DNA of 64,000 nt, from positions 2,809,909-2,873,908 of the forward strand of contig OY754982.1 of NCBI GenBank assembly GCA_963576475.1, given 5' to 3'. The notes below the pieces were generated by a model that was given only the letters and a program-made list of their open reading frames with translations, had not been told where the DNA came from and did no database searches. This document shows, piece after piece, positions 11,112-21,948 of this stretch (position 1 is its first letter; each line of letters opens with the position of its first letter). This DNA is from Molanna angustata (taxonomy: Eukaryota; Arthropoda; Insecta; Trichoptera; Molannidae). Both the position numbers and the translations under genes were made by a program.

Positions 11112-11640
11112 AACTAGTTGCATGTAACACATGAGTCGATGGCTTTAGTATGTATAATTGAAGAATACGTACCAAACTATAAACACAAATTTATAAACAT
11201 TTTAAGATATTTTGTTTTCTACATAAAACATGTAGGTATGTATGTCAGGATAGGATAGTATGGAGTTCAGTCTTTTTTCCTACCCAGAATATGAAAACAG
11301 TTTGATGGTATGTATGTATGTTTGGAGAATAAGTATCAATCAAACTATTGAGTCCCCGAAGATATTGTGTATTGTATACTGCCTTACAAATTGTATGAAA
11401 CGATGTCGTCACTAAATTCAATTTTTGTAAAAATTGTTCATAAAGTTTAAGTTTTACTACTAGAATGTTAATAATTTTTATAGAAAATAAAATGATCTAG
11501 TTGGGGTCTTTCAGCTTTTTTCGATATTTTCAAAAACTTTGGAAATATAGGAAGTTAAACACATAAATTTATCATAAAAAAATGTATTTGTCTATATTTA
11601 TACCAATTTTCAGGCTTCAAGTTTGGTAAAAAGTAGAACA
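11112..11640 (+). repeat. Dispersed repeat family A, copy 1 (5' half)
   Basis: It starts at ACTAGTTGCATGTAACACA. An AACATGTAGGTATGTATG segment follows, then a CTACCCAGAATATG/GATGGTATGTATGTATG segment, then GAAACGATGTCGTCACTAAA. The right half, which carries a CA array in other copies, is absent. Fuller copies are at 22738-23600 and 62908-63610. Confidence 0.8.
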
Positions 11641-12230
11641 TTAATCAGTACATTCGATTTTAGTATATTTTTTTTCTTATTATGATAATACGAATAAATG
11701 TTATTCGAATATTTGACGAGTCACTCGTATATTAAAATGTAAGAATAATTCGAATATCCAATTTGGAAGCACTATTCGGTTCCTAAATAGGTACAGATTT
11801 AGAAGTGTACTGAAGCTCTTATGAATAAAATGTTGTATACTTCGTTTTGAACATAGAAAAAAAGATATGTTTGCAAATAAATAATATGGGATCTTGAATA
11901 ATTATGTCTTTCTTTTTTGTTCGTCTTTATTAAAATTTGTAGATTTAGAGATTTATACATATTTTTATGTATGTAGTATTACACAAACAAGAAATATAAA
12001 ATTACAATGTTTTATTCTGTATCATTTATAACTCAAAATAAATTGAATAAAATGATATTCATATCACATTTGAGATCATATCTTATATTCAAATGGAGGA
12101 AAAAATATGACATGTTTAGTATAAAATATTATAATTCAAAAAATATTGTTTTTATCTATGTATTTATCAATAAGATACAATTCTAGGGTAAAATTTATTT
12201 GAACTGTCATAATTACCTACTATAAAAGAA
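11641..12230. other. AT-rich intergenic DNA, no gene seen
   Basis: Nothing supportable. The repeat TATAAAAGAAGTTG at about 12221 recurs at about 12412, flanking the hairpin that follows. Confidence 0.4.
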
Positions 12231-12362
12231 GTTGATATGTTATAAAAATATAAAAATACTTGGTTAATGTTCTATTATATTTATTGGATTATTGACGCGT
12301 TCAATCCAATAAATATAATAGAACTTTAACCAAGTATTTTTATATTTTTATAACATATCAAC
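12231..12362. other. Near-perfect 60-bp hairpin
   Basis: Arms 12231-12290 and 12303-12362 are reverse complements with one mismatch, around a 12-nt spacer containing GACGCG. The arms are AT-rich, with no TIR signature or target duplication of the usual kind. It is too long and too perfect for a typical miRNA precursor. It may be a foldback element, an hpRNA-like locus or a scar of template switching. Confidence 0.85.
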
Positions 12363-12740
12363 GTACAATGGAGTTCTATCAAGAATTGTCGATCGACAAA
12401 CTTAACTTAGTTATAAAAGAAGTTGTTTATATGTAAAGCTATATTTGTTTATAATGGTGTAACTGAGCTTCTTTCAAGGTTATCCATTATTTTCAAACAA
12501 GAATATAATTATTGTTTGTATAAAATAGGAAATAAAAAATACAGAGTAGAGATAGAGTTATCGAGTTTCACAAATTTCTGATTTGATCCACAAAGTTTAA
12601 TTTCCATTGACAGGTCAAACGTTTCGGCTGATGATAATAAACATAGAAAGATACTTTTATCTCTTATAATATACAAATGTTTGTATTTGACAGGAAATCC
12701 CTGGGCGTACATTATATGTAAAATAATAAACGTAAAGTCG

Positions 12741-12822
12741 TCTTTCGTGGCTCAGTTGTTTCGAAATCCGACTCCTGAGCGAAAGGTCTCGATCGATTCG
12801 ATTCCCGGTGGATACACAGTTT
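12741..12822 (+). mobile_element. SINE-2 head fragment
   Basis: The tRNA-like part only: TTTCGTGGCTCAGTTG (A box) and GATTCGATTCCCGGTGG (B box), ending just after ACACAG where the SINE-2 body would begin. The body is missing. Confidence 0.75.
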
Positions 12823-12879
12823 GTAAAGAATCCAAATTTATTTATTTTTATTTATTAATCAAATGAGTACTTTAGTCTA

Positions 12880-13075
12880 TAATTGATAAAAAAGAATAAA
12901 TACGCCGTACATAGTACATAGCACATACATAGTACACAGCACACACACAAAAATGTATTGTGATAAAACTTTCATAATAACATCTCAGCATGATACTAGT
13001 AAAAATTTTCAGTAAAAAAAATAAACTTAAAAATTGCGAATAACTCCCACTATAGTACCTAATAATTTTGTGGTG
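12880..13075 (+). repeat. Dispersed repeat family B, copy 2
   Basis: TACGCCGTACATAGTACATA, ATTGTGATAAAACTTTCA and CTTAAAAATTGCGAATAAC appear in the family order. A (GTACATAG)-like short duplication expands the left part. Confidence 0.75.
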
Positions 13076-13595
13076 AGGAAATACTTAATTTTAATGAAAA
13101 TTGAATAATCAAATAAGTTAATTGAAATAAAGCGGTTATTTATTTATTTATTTCTCGTATGACATAGTGAATTAAGTCACAGTTTCGAAATGTCACATTT
13201 TTACAATTCTAACGTTTTTTGGAATCCCATAAAATCCAAACCGATTATTAGCAGAATCGAGTCAGTTAATTACAAGTGTGTTTCCCTCGTTTTATTGATG
13301 AGCTGATACTGTCATTGACGAATGAATTTCGTCGGAATAGTCGGGCTGTCGTTTCTCATTTGTTTCACCAGAGTACTGATTAATTAGCCAAAATGGTCCC
13401 GATTTAACCAGAACCATCCTGATTGTCAGAAAAGAAGATTATCGCGCGGCCTTTAGAGAACCGTGGATCAGAGAATGTTTGTATACAGGTACAGAGGTAG
13501 GCTATATTATTAGACTCACTGAAAAATATCAATTTAAATTTGCTGTTTGTTAAGTCACTCTCACTTTCTACATCAAAACCTCAAACCACCAAACG
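13076..13595. other. Intergenic DNA, no gene seen
   Basis: No coding motif. A TTTATTTATTTATTT stretch near 13140 may be an old LINE tail in minus orientation, but nothing upstream supports it. Confidence 0.35.
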
Positions 13596-13601
13596 ACAAT
13601 C

Positions 13602-13840
13602 AGCAACTTACATTCGTACAATACTAGGCAAGCATTACTAAACCTCGACGAAATACCAAAAACTAAGACAACACAACATGGTCAGAAAAATTACGCGTAG
13701 GTCCCAAAATATTTAATCTCTTTAAAACTGACTTTCCACTCATTAGAACCTACCTACTCACATATCCAATTGAAAGTTATAGCAAAAAACTGGTTATATT
13801 TTTTAACTATTTGAATGTAACATTTGTGCACCTTATATAA
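13602..13840 (+). pseudogene. LINE C-terminal fragment with frameshift
   Basis: One frame reads LHSYNTRQ and continues to a stop near 13690. The adjacent frame then carries VGPKIFNLFKTD and runs to a stop at 13840. A YNTR box followed by a G-P-K-x-F/Y-N box is the usual C-terminal signature of CR1/Jockey-type LINEs, so a single indel near 13680 has split it. A GC-richer 3' untranslated part and a TATTTATTTATTTATC end follow to about 13985. Confidence 0.6.
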
Positions 13841-14249
13841 TATTATGTATCTTCTATGTGTAAATAATTTGTATACTTACCCTATTGTGTATAAGTAACA
13901 GCCCCAGAATAGGTCTTGCCTGGTGGAGCGTTTCTTACTTAACCTAAATATGTACAAATGTTTGTGTATTTATTTATTTATCTTATGGTCACAAAGTTAG
14001 TATATCACAACAATATGTCGCACTGTAGTGCCTGTCAAAAGTTAAAAAATAAAATCTAAGTTTTCTAAATAATTGGCCGCTGCTTCACTCAGGACCATAA
14101 ATACAAGTGTGTTTGTGTATTAAAAATAAATAAAAAAAAATACTATAGGAGGAAATGAAACTGAAAATTTATTTTTTAACATTACTACATACTTAATTGT
14201 TTTACAAAAAATCATAATTATGTTAGCATTAACCCTTTTTACGTCAAGC

Positions 14250-14470
14250 GAAATAAAAACGCCGTACATAGCACACAGCACGAAGCACATAGTATACAGC
14301 ACATACACACACAGATACATTGTGATGAAACTTTCAGAATGCAATATCAGCAAGATACCTACTTGTTGATAATCTGCGACAAAAAATAGCCTTAAAAATT
14401 GCGAATTCATAACTCTCCGCCGATATTCCTTGGGTTAGGAGATATTCCTTGGGTTAGTGAGGAGTAAAAA
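14250..14470 (+). repeat. Dispersed repeat family B, copy 3
   Basis: A continuous copy, useful as a reference for interrupted ones: ACGCCGTACATAGCACACAG, GATACATTGTGATGAAACTT, TTGATAATCTGCGAC, GCCTTAAAAATTGCG, then a duplicated GATATTCCTTGGGTTAG and the right end GAGGAGTAAAA. Confidence 0.8.
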
Positions 14471-15484
14471 AGAAAAATCTTTGAGTGTAACAATATGGGC
14501 AGCCTCTGTATTGTGATTATTCGATTCGAATTCATAAACGTTAAATCGCAAAACGTTTTCCGCTTGGCCGCATCACAAGATCGTTCACGCGGCACAGAAA
14601 CGGCACAAAATCCAATTTAACAGGGTTATGGATTCGTATGAATAGAGAAACGGTTGCATGAGAAGAGTGTGTATGTTTTTTATCTGTTGTGTGCTTTAAG
14701 TAAGTGAAATAGACTAGAAACTTTGGTTTAATTTGTTCATAATTATTATTTGTGTACAAAAAACACAGGAGCTTTGTTAGACTATCATTCCTTATAATTT
14801 TGAGAGAAGAAATTAACGGATATCTACGAAAAACTAATCGGCTCTAATTTCATACACTTGACATTTCGTCAAATCTATGAAATTAGAGCTGATTAGTATC
14901 AATGTCGGATCTGATATTTTGGCGAAAATGATTTTATTGCATAAAACTAATTATATGTATATTATGTAGCTATTGTAAAAATAAAAACATGCAATTTCAT
15001 AATACTTTGTCTATTATACAAACATAGAATAATAATAAAACTATAGAATACTCATTCCCATACAATACCTCGCTGAAAAAGTGAAGCCGTTTTATTGGCC
15101 GGCTCGTGTCAATATATGTATGTATGACTCTGCTATAATTTAGCAAGTAATTTTGCTATTTTGCTATCTATTCCGTAAAGAATTTTGCAAGCAGTAAAAA
15201 AATACCCTATTTGGGGAACGTATCACGTAGACGGCCAAATGATTACTGAATGCTCGTAGCAAAATGTTGACCAAATTAGTCAACATAAAGTAGTCTCATT
15301 TACTGCAGGCTAAAGAGTATTCTATACTATTATAATTCTATGTATACAAAATAACAACGTCGGATCTGCACTAAGGAGTCCATATAGTAATATGATATAC
15401 ATTAAATATAAATTAAAAAATGGATTATCTCTACGATATTTGAAAAAAAAAAATATTTACATATCTTTCTGTACATAATATAAA
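14471..15484. other. Intergenic DNA containing repeat family C
   Basis: At 14800-14900 an ACGGATATCTACG / AACTAATCGGCTCTAA segment recurs, diverged, at 16930-17005 and 37610-37715 (family C). Within it, about 14843-14898 folds as an imperfect hairpin (CTAATCGGCTCTAATTTCATA against its near reverse complement). No gene seen elsewhere. Confidence 0.5.
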
Positions 15485-15545
15485 CAAAATATTGTACACT
15501 GGCGGGCTTATTGCCATTAGGAAATTTTTTCCAACCAACCAGAAA
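15485..15545 (-). mobile_element. CR1/Jockey-type 3' end fragment
   Basis: The minus strand carries the 3' motif AAGCCCGCCAGTGTACAATAT after a TGGTTGG word. It matches the 3' end of the LINE relic at 43458-44941. Only about 60 bp remain. Confidence 0.7.
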
Positions 15546-15603
15546 AATGTTGTGTGTATAATTTCGAATTTCACACCTACCCGACGAGAAGTCGGCGGGC
15601 TTT

Positions 15604-15759
15604 AGACTGCTTCAGACTAACATGGCAGGTACACAAAATTATGTGTTTTACAAAGGTTTTCAACTGTTTAATGATTTGCCAGAATGTGTGAAGGAAGCAT
15701 CTGGTCTTGCCGCTTTTCGTCGCCTAAGTGTTGAATACATAAAGGAAAGGTTGTTTTAA
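15604..15759 (+). pseudogene. LINE C-terminal 51-residue fragment
   Basis: The frame ends in FYKGFQLFNDLPECVKE, then FRRLSVEYI and a stop at 15757-15759. The F/Y-x-G-x-x-L-x-N-x-L-P box is the C-terminal hallmark of CR1/Jockey-type ORF2. The 3' untranslated region probably continues to about 15960. No start codon is expected in a 5'-truncated copy. Confidence 0.75.
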
Positions 15760-16079
15760 TATATTGTGTGCTTCCTTTCTATTTTTGTGTAAATTTGAAT
15801 ATTTTCTTGTTTTTGTCGTTTTTATATATTTCATACTGTGAAAACTTTTTATTTTTTCAACTTGTTAATATGCTTATTGGTTATACTAGATGTAAGAAAG
15901 TGTATTTATTTTTTACATCTAAATAAAATATACCGGCTTAGAATAGTGCTTCCATTCTTTTAAATCATTGTTTTCGAGGGTCCCGTAAGAGCCGGGTAAT
16001 CGAAAATACAACAGGCAACAATAACATCTCACATAGTTCAGCAATGAGGTTCACCACCCATTCTGAATGTAGTGCCTTT

Positions 16080-16235
16080 TTTGGTGAAACGAGACTGGTG
16101 TGTGGGTATACATAGATGTGTTGTTCTCCCTTTTATAAGGCAATGCACACCCGCACACCTTTTGCTGGTTACCCCACATTGTGGGATATGCCGTGATGGT
16201 ATGAATGCATGGTATGAATGAAATAAAATATACAT
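16080..16235 (+). mobile_element. RTE-like 3' end, divergent subfamily
   Basis: The end GGGATATGCCGTGATGGTAT followed by GAATGCATGG/TATGAATG resembles the RTE 3' ends in this window (GGGACATGGCGTGATGGTAT then TATG repeats). Preceding CTGGTTACCCC corresponds to the CTGCCTACCCC that encodes the terminal SAYP. Coding sequence further upstream is unrecognisable. Confidence 0.55.
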
Positions 16236-17011
16236 ACATAACAAATCTGACATTGTTGGACGCGAAATTACCCTTGAGCTGTGTGCGTATCTACCACATC
16301 CATCAATGTTGTAGGGATTGCGTCTTTTTTTGCCTTCATACCTACTATGTCTTTTTGTGAGCTATGCAGTTTTAATATAGTGAATCAACTTTCCCAATAG
16401 GAATGTCGAATATGGTAGTTACAACAATTTTATTCGAACCCTCGATGGAATATTTAAATTAGATTGATTTTTAACATCTTTTAATCATTCAATTGATTAA
16501 GTGAATATATAAATAAAAATAATTTAATCAAATGCCAATTTATTTTCTCTTTAACCATTCCAACAACAATTTTTTGGAAGAATAAAATTTTTAAACGCTG
16601 TAAGTAGCAGATCTGCCGTTTTAATATGGAATGTAAAAAGAAAAAGATGTCAGATATGATACATCCGGCATTGCAGTTTGAGAAAAGTCTAATTAACAAC
16701 GGCGGATGTGCAATTTCTCAAAACCGAGTAAATTTTCATAAAGCTCTTAATACCATTTCAACAATAACAATTGGAATCTCTCAAGTAAAAAATTATATAT
16801 GTAAAGTTTATACGGAAAAAAAAATTTTTTTTTCATGTTTCTCTTCTGTAAAATTACATTTTTGCAGATCTTTGTTCGTTTTATTGTGCCATCTCTACAG
16901 TACAAATTAAAAAAAACAACGTAAATGATGAAACCATAGAGAACAAACTAACGGTCTATGTGGAAAACTAATCAGCTCTAGGCCTATGCACTTTACACAT
17001 ATGATGTAAAT
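16236..17011. other. AT-rich intergenic DNA plus family C piece
   Basis: No gene seen. At 16930-17005 a family C copy (ACTAATCAGCTCTAGG) runs directly into the RTE fragment that follows and supplies its apparent start codon. Confidence 0.45.
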
Positions 17012-18061
17012 ATGAAGTCGATCGGACTTATAGTTTGGGGTATGGAGAGGACACAAATGATAAAAGCAACAATGTTTAATACAAAATGCAAAGTGAAGAT
17101 TGGAGGAGAGCTTACAGATGAATTCATGGTGTCGCAAGGACTCAAGCAGGGTGATGGATTGGCCCCTACATTATTCAATCTTAGTCTGGAATATGTCATT
17201 CGCAAAACATTCCACAGTAACGCAAACCCTAACATATACTTCCAAAGCAGCCAGATAGTAGGATACGCGGATGACCTCAACATAGTGGCAAGATCATTGA
17301 CAGCTGTAAGAGAGGTTCTTGAACCATTGGAAACAACAGCATATGAGGTTGGATTGGAAATTAATGAAAGCAAGACGAAACTAATGAAACAATCCAGAAA
17401 CTCAAGAAATAACCCTCTACGCAGCATTCAGTTTGGGGATCGAAACTTCGAGGTAGTTGATGAATTTTCTTACCTGGGGTCCACCATAACCAAGGAAAAT
17501 GAAGACCACATAGAAATAATAAGAAGGATCACAACTGGTAACAAAACATTCTTCTCTCTGCTCCCGGTGCTTAAATCAAAAAGTGTTCACAGAAAAACAA
17601 AAATCACCCTGTATAAGACTATAATAAGAACAGTGGTGACATACGGGAGCGAAGCGTGGACGATGACAGCAAGATCCGCAGAGATGCTGGATACATTTGA
17701 GAGGAGAGTGCTACGGAAAATACTGGGACCCGTGAATGATGGAGAAGCTTGGAGAATAAGGTATAATGATGAAATATACAGCATCTATAAGACTCCTAGG
17801 CTCTCTGTACATGCTAGACTGAGCAGGCTGAGATGGGCTGGGCATGTACAGAGAATGCCGTCATCACGGGCACCCAAGAGGATCCTTGAGGGACATCCGG
17901 GTGGAAGAAGAAAGGTCGGCAGACCCAGGCTGCGATGGGAGGACGAAGTGAAAAGGGATGCGGAACAATTACTGCAAGTCGCAGACTGGAGGACAGCAGC
18001 GGTAGACAGGAGGAGTTGGAGGCGACGATTGATGGAGGCCAAGGCTCGATATGGGCTGTAG
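17012..18061 (+). CDS. RTE-type LINE reverse transcriptase, 5'-truncated
   Basis: An uninterrupted 349-codon frame. It covers the second half of the reverse transcriptase: a QGLKQGD motif (residues 42-48), PTLFNL, and the catalytic YADD at 85-88. Then come YLGS, TYGSEAW, a DGEAWRIRYN segment, LRWAGHV and GRPRLRWEDEV, ending RSWRRRLMEAKARYGL. Full RTE proteins have an endonuclease and the first half of the reverse transcriptase before this, so it is a 5'-truncated copy. The ATG comes from flanking repeat sequence and is not a native start. The frame is more GC-rich than its surroundings and has no stops, suggesting recent arrival. It cannot be active alone. The 46356-46990 relic is a distant relative. 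Confidence 0.9.
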   Translation: MKSIGLIVWGMERTQMIKATMFNTKCKVKIGGELTDEFMVSQGLKQGDGLAPTLFNLSLEYVIRKTFHSNANPNIYFQSSQIVGYADDLNIVARSLTAVREVLEPLETTAYEVGLEINESKTKLMKQSRNSRNNPLRSIQFGDRNFEVVDEFSYLGSTITKENEDHIEIIRRITTGNKTFFSLLPVLKSKSVHRKTKITLYKTIIRTVVTYGSEAWTMTARSAEMLDTFERRVLRKILGPVNDGEAWRIRYNDEIYSIYKTPRLSVHARLSRLRWAGHVQRMPSSRAPKRILEGHPGGRRKVGRPRLRWEDEVKRDAEQLLQVADWRTAAVDRRSWRRRLMEAKARYGL

Positions 18062-18104
18062 AGCCATCGGAAGAAGGAAGAAGAAGAGGACACAAATGGA
18101 TAAT

Positions 18105-18240
18105 AAGGTGTATGGCTTACGTCATATACAAACTTATGTACAAACACATCACGACGAAACTCACTGTGTGCACTCTCTACATGATACATGATACTGGTAT
18201 AGAAATTGATGTAAAAAATATGCTTAAAAATTATGTGTAG
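18105..18240 (+). repeat. Dispersed repeat family B, copy 4 (partial)
   Basis: Starts about 45 bases after the RTE stop codon, with ATACAAACTTATGTACAAAC, ATCACGACGAAACTCACTGT and GATACTGG, as in the copy at 10063. The right part is degraded. Confidence 0.65.
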
Positions 18241-18536
18241 AGTAGTTGACGATTATACTATGGCCAAAACACCTATGAATTAATTATTTTTTTTCTTTTC
18301 AGGTAAGTGAAGACACGAAACTATTGAATTCGACTGTCAATTGATTCTTCATGTGGTATGTAATATTTCAAGTAGTCATATTTTTTTGCCCTACCTCAGA
18401 TATATACCTAACATGTTTAAAAAAAATAATCACGTCATGTCCCTAACATATGGTAGATGGATATTGTTCTATATTAAGATGACAGATTGATGATCGATGT
18501 TAAGATTATATTAATGTGTTGCCATATCCCCCTGTC

Positions 18537-18731
18537 CTGAGGCGCTTGGAATATCTGCCTTTGCATTTCTGAAGTCCACTCCCGAGTGTTGCAAAGGCAG
18601 GGCTACGTTCACAATGAACGCCGAGTGCATTTAGTGACGCTCTAAGCCGTTCATAATGACCGGAAACAGACGCTCGAAAGACACTCTGTTGCATTCTGAT
18701 TGAACGTCGAGTGTACGCACCAAGCGCTCAG
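18537..18731. mobile_element. MITE with CTGAGGCGCTTGG inverted ends
   Basis: CTGAGGCGCTTGG at 18537-18549 is mirrored by CCAAGCGCTCAG at 18720-18731. The interior is CpG-rich, with repeated AACG/GAGTG words and no coding frame. A related interior recurs at 20817-20950. No target duplication could be identified. Confidence 0.55.
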
Positions 18732-18924
18732 TAAAATTGTCGGGAGGAAAACGCTCTGACTGTTATAGTATCTGTTGACTTCTATTTTATCTGTGGAATG
18801 ATGACTTATATTGGTTTGTGTGGTATCTTTTATGTAAGTTGACCTTATTTATGATTAATTTATTAAAATATCATTCAAAGATTTCCAATAAAAGGTCAGA
18901 GATCATTATTTACACCACTGCCCT

Positions 18925-19255
<331 letters not shown>

Positions 19256-20345
19256 ATTAATAAGGACCGCTTACAGCTTACAAGTTATTATACATCAATA
19301 GGTTTATAAAATAAGAAAAAGCTAATATAAAACTGGTTAGCCAATTACAAGTGGCCACATCCTGCATTAAAAATTGGTATACAAATCTATAAGAAAATAA
19401 AAATATCTTAAATGGAAATTATATAAAAACGAACAGATACAATAGAAATTAAGATCACAACAAAGAAAAATAGTGAAAGATGTTAACAAAAGAAAAGAAA
19501 AAGATTAACATTACTATAAAAGATACAATTAAGCATAAACAGATTAAGAAGAGAAACATTATAGTTAGAAAAAAAATTAAAACAAAAAGCTAGTTTAATA
19601 CGTTAATTTGTAATTAGTAAGTGAGAAAAGTTTTCTTCTGAATGTCACCAGACTGTCACTAAAAATATATATGTCCTTATTAATATGTAAAGTATTATAA
19701 AATCTACACATCCGAGTAATGGGATTAAATAAAACTTGTATTAATGTTGAAAAACTTTAATCCAAATAGTTCTGGGTTCCTTATACGAGAATTTGTGTGA
19801 AGTTTTATTTCAGATAGAAGATCGGCGTCAATTTGATTGTTGATAATTTTATACAAATAGACCAAGTCTGTGACTCGACGACGGGATGAGAGACTTTTGA
19901 TTTTGTAGTGATTAAGGAGGTCATTATAGGTATTTAAGTTGTGGTTTTGACAATCGCCAGTACGATAGACAAGTATACGAAGAAATTTCTTTTGAACGGA
20001 TTCGATTGTATTTGTATGGGCAGCATAATGAGGACTCCAAACGACAGAAGAGTACTCAAGGATGCTACGTAAGAGAGAAAAATAAAGAATTTTGAAGCTC
20101 TCAGGCTTTTTGAACTTTTTAGTAATTCTGGTGATAAAATCTAGTATCTTGTTAGCTTTGGTTACAGTTTCGTCAGTATGAATTCTAAAAGTGAGTTTGC
20201 AGTCAAGAGTTACGCCAAGATCTCTTACAGAGGTTAATTGCTTTAGGTTTTCGCCGTTAATAGAATACATATGATCAATTTTTTTTTTTTTGTAAAACAG
20301 ATGGAGTTGCACTTCTTTATGTTTAAAAACATTTCATTGTTGTCA
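19256..20345 (-). pseudogene. Jockey-like LINE, 5'-truncated relic
   Basis: The minus strand has 195 open codons with the region after the reverse transcriptase: VRDLGVTLD, SLLRSILEYSSVVWSP, a histidine/tyrosine-rich spacer, SLSSRRRVTDLVYLYKIINN. A premature stop near 19725 is followed in the next frame by PITRMCRFYNTL and TFRRKLFSLTNYKLTY, with the true stop at 19595-19597, so one indel separates the two parts. The catalytic reverse-transcriptase core and endonuclease are missing. The 3' untranslated region of about 340 bp leads into the TTTA array. Confidence 0.85.
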
Positions 20346-20384
20346 TTTGATAAAAATATAACCTAAAAAGAGACATTTTTTTTT

Positions 20385-20816
20385 TTTTTTTTTCAATAGG
20401 TACTGTCCCAAAAAAGTTAAAAACTTGTGCTTGGGACAGGAGCAAATAACATATCTACATTTAACATATTACATACATTTTACTTATAATAATAGAATCA
20501 TTTAATAAATTGTAAATCAAGTTCAACTTACAGCTAATACATACAGATGATTAAAGTTTATTTTTGTTTTTTTAGTGAATATAGAATAAAAACCATAATT
20601 TATCCAAAAAGGAGAAAAAAATAAAAATTCACATATACAAATACACATATACATATACACATACATACACACACATACACATATACAACATACACACATA
20701 TAATATACGCATACTTATACACACATGTACACACATACATATACACATACATATATATACATACACACATATACATATATACATACACACACACATACAT
20801 GACATTTGACATTAAA
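20385..20816. repeat. Intergenic DNA with (CA/TA)n array
   Basis: 20625-20800 is an interrupted CA/TA array (ACATACAC, ATATAC units). The rest is AT-rich without a gene. The GTACTGTCCCAAAAAAGTT word near 20400 is shared with about 47725, indicating a further small dispersed repeat. Confidence 0.7.
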
Positions 20817-20950
20817 AACTCCCGATGCAGCGTTCAGATTGAAACGCCATTTGAAAGCGTTCAGTGAGATTGGTGTGAAAAACGCCATAATCTGCAGGTA
20901 AATTCGACGCCCGACGTCGAGCGTTGAATCTTGAGCGTTGAAACACAGTC
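20817..20950. repeat. Relative of the 18537-18731 MITE interior
   Basis: Shares repeated GCGTTCA/GAACGC-like and GTCGAGCGTTGA words with 18600-18720 and the same CpG-rich composition. No inverted ends could be delimited. Confidence 0.4.
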
Positions 20951-21180
20951 CTGGATACCTGTCTCCTTCCAGATCCAATATCAATATGAAGCAAGTTGTA
21001 TTTTTCTCCTCCCATGTTTACCAGATATGTGATATTTATTGTAGACAGGAGTTGACTGGTTCTTCAAATTTGTAGACATCGCTTAAATACCCCTGATGAT
21101 ACAAAAAAATATCATTATGTATTAAATTTGGAGAAAGCTGTTATGAGAAACAAATTTTTATGCAATTATTACGTACCTAC

Positions 21181-21441
21181 TGCCGAAATACTGAAGAGAT
21201 TATTTCTGGTAAATCGCGTAGGAACTCTTAGATTTATTTTTCCCAATAAACATGAGGAGTCAACGCGATTGTTTTGAATATTGTGCAGATACAATTGATC
21301 GACGTTCATGTTGAGAATGGAGCATGTATTATACTGTTTACCGTGAGTAGAATAGTTGGAACAATGTGTATTTGTTTTATAATCAACAGTCTTACTAATA
21401 AAAATCGACTGCATACGAGTTGACGAGTATTTTAGTTGCAC
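21181..21441 (-). pseudogene. LINE C-terminal fragment, CR1/Jockey type
   Basis: A minus-strand frame contains NVDQLYLHNIQNNRVDSS, LLGKINLRVPTRFTR and F. The order (N-N-x-V/I-D then L-L-x-x-I-N-x-x-V-P-x-R-x-T-R) is typical of the ORF2 C-terminal region of Jockey-type LINEs. The terminal F-Y-N-x-L box is missing and there is no catalytic domain. Confidence 0.65.
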
Positions 21442-21896
21442 ATTGTGTAAAGCCCGTGTATCAATTATTTAAAAATCTTACTTATAAAAGCTGTTTAACG
21501 ACTGGGTAGTTGCAACAGACTTAATTAACATAAATTAATCCATTGAATTATATGTACTACGTACAGTACATATAAATCAATGAATTAATCCAACAAAGTT
21601 GTATTTTCGCACCCGCACATGCGCAGAGCCCCCAGCCACCATCCGCCATTCTGATTTTGACGTTTGTCGAGGTTAATATTTCCATCTGTTTTTCACATAT
21701 AAAACTAGGAATATGGAAAATATAACGAATAATTTCATCATTCGAATACTCATGCGAACACGTTTGCAGATATTATTATAAAAGAGCTAATTTTTCAACA
21801 ACTTTTCGTTCATAATGCATAAGTTTCGATAATAAAAATGATTTATAAAAATTTTTCGTCATATTATTCCAAGATACAACAATATAAACATGCATC
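21442..21896. other. Intergenic DNA, no gene seen
   Basis: Contains a short imperfect inverted pair at 21535-21590 (CATTGAATTATATGTACTAC against TACATATAAATCAATG). No coding signal. Confidence 0.4.
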
Positions 21897-21948
21897 AATT
21901 TAATCTATCGCGAATCAAATTTGACTTTGATTCGCGATAGATTAAATT
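21897..21948. other. Perfect 23-bp hairpin
   Basis: Arms 21897-21919 and 21926-21948 are exact reverse complements around a 6-nt loop. The stem includes ATCTATCGCGAATC. Nothing comparable lies on either side, so it is not the end of a visible element. Confidence 0.85.
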
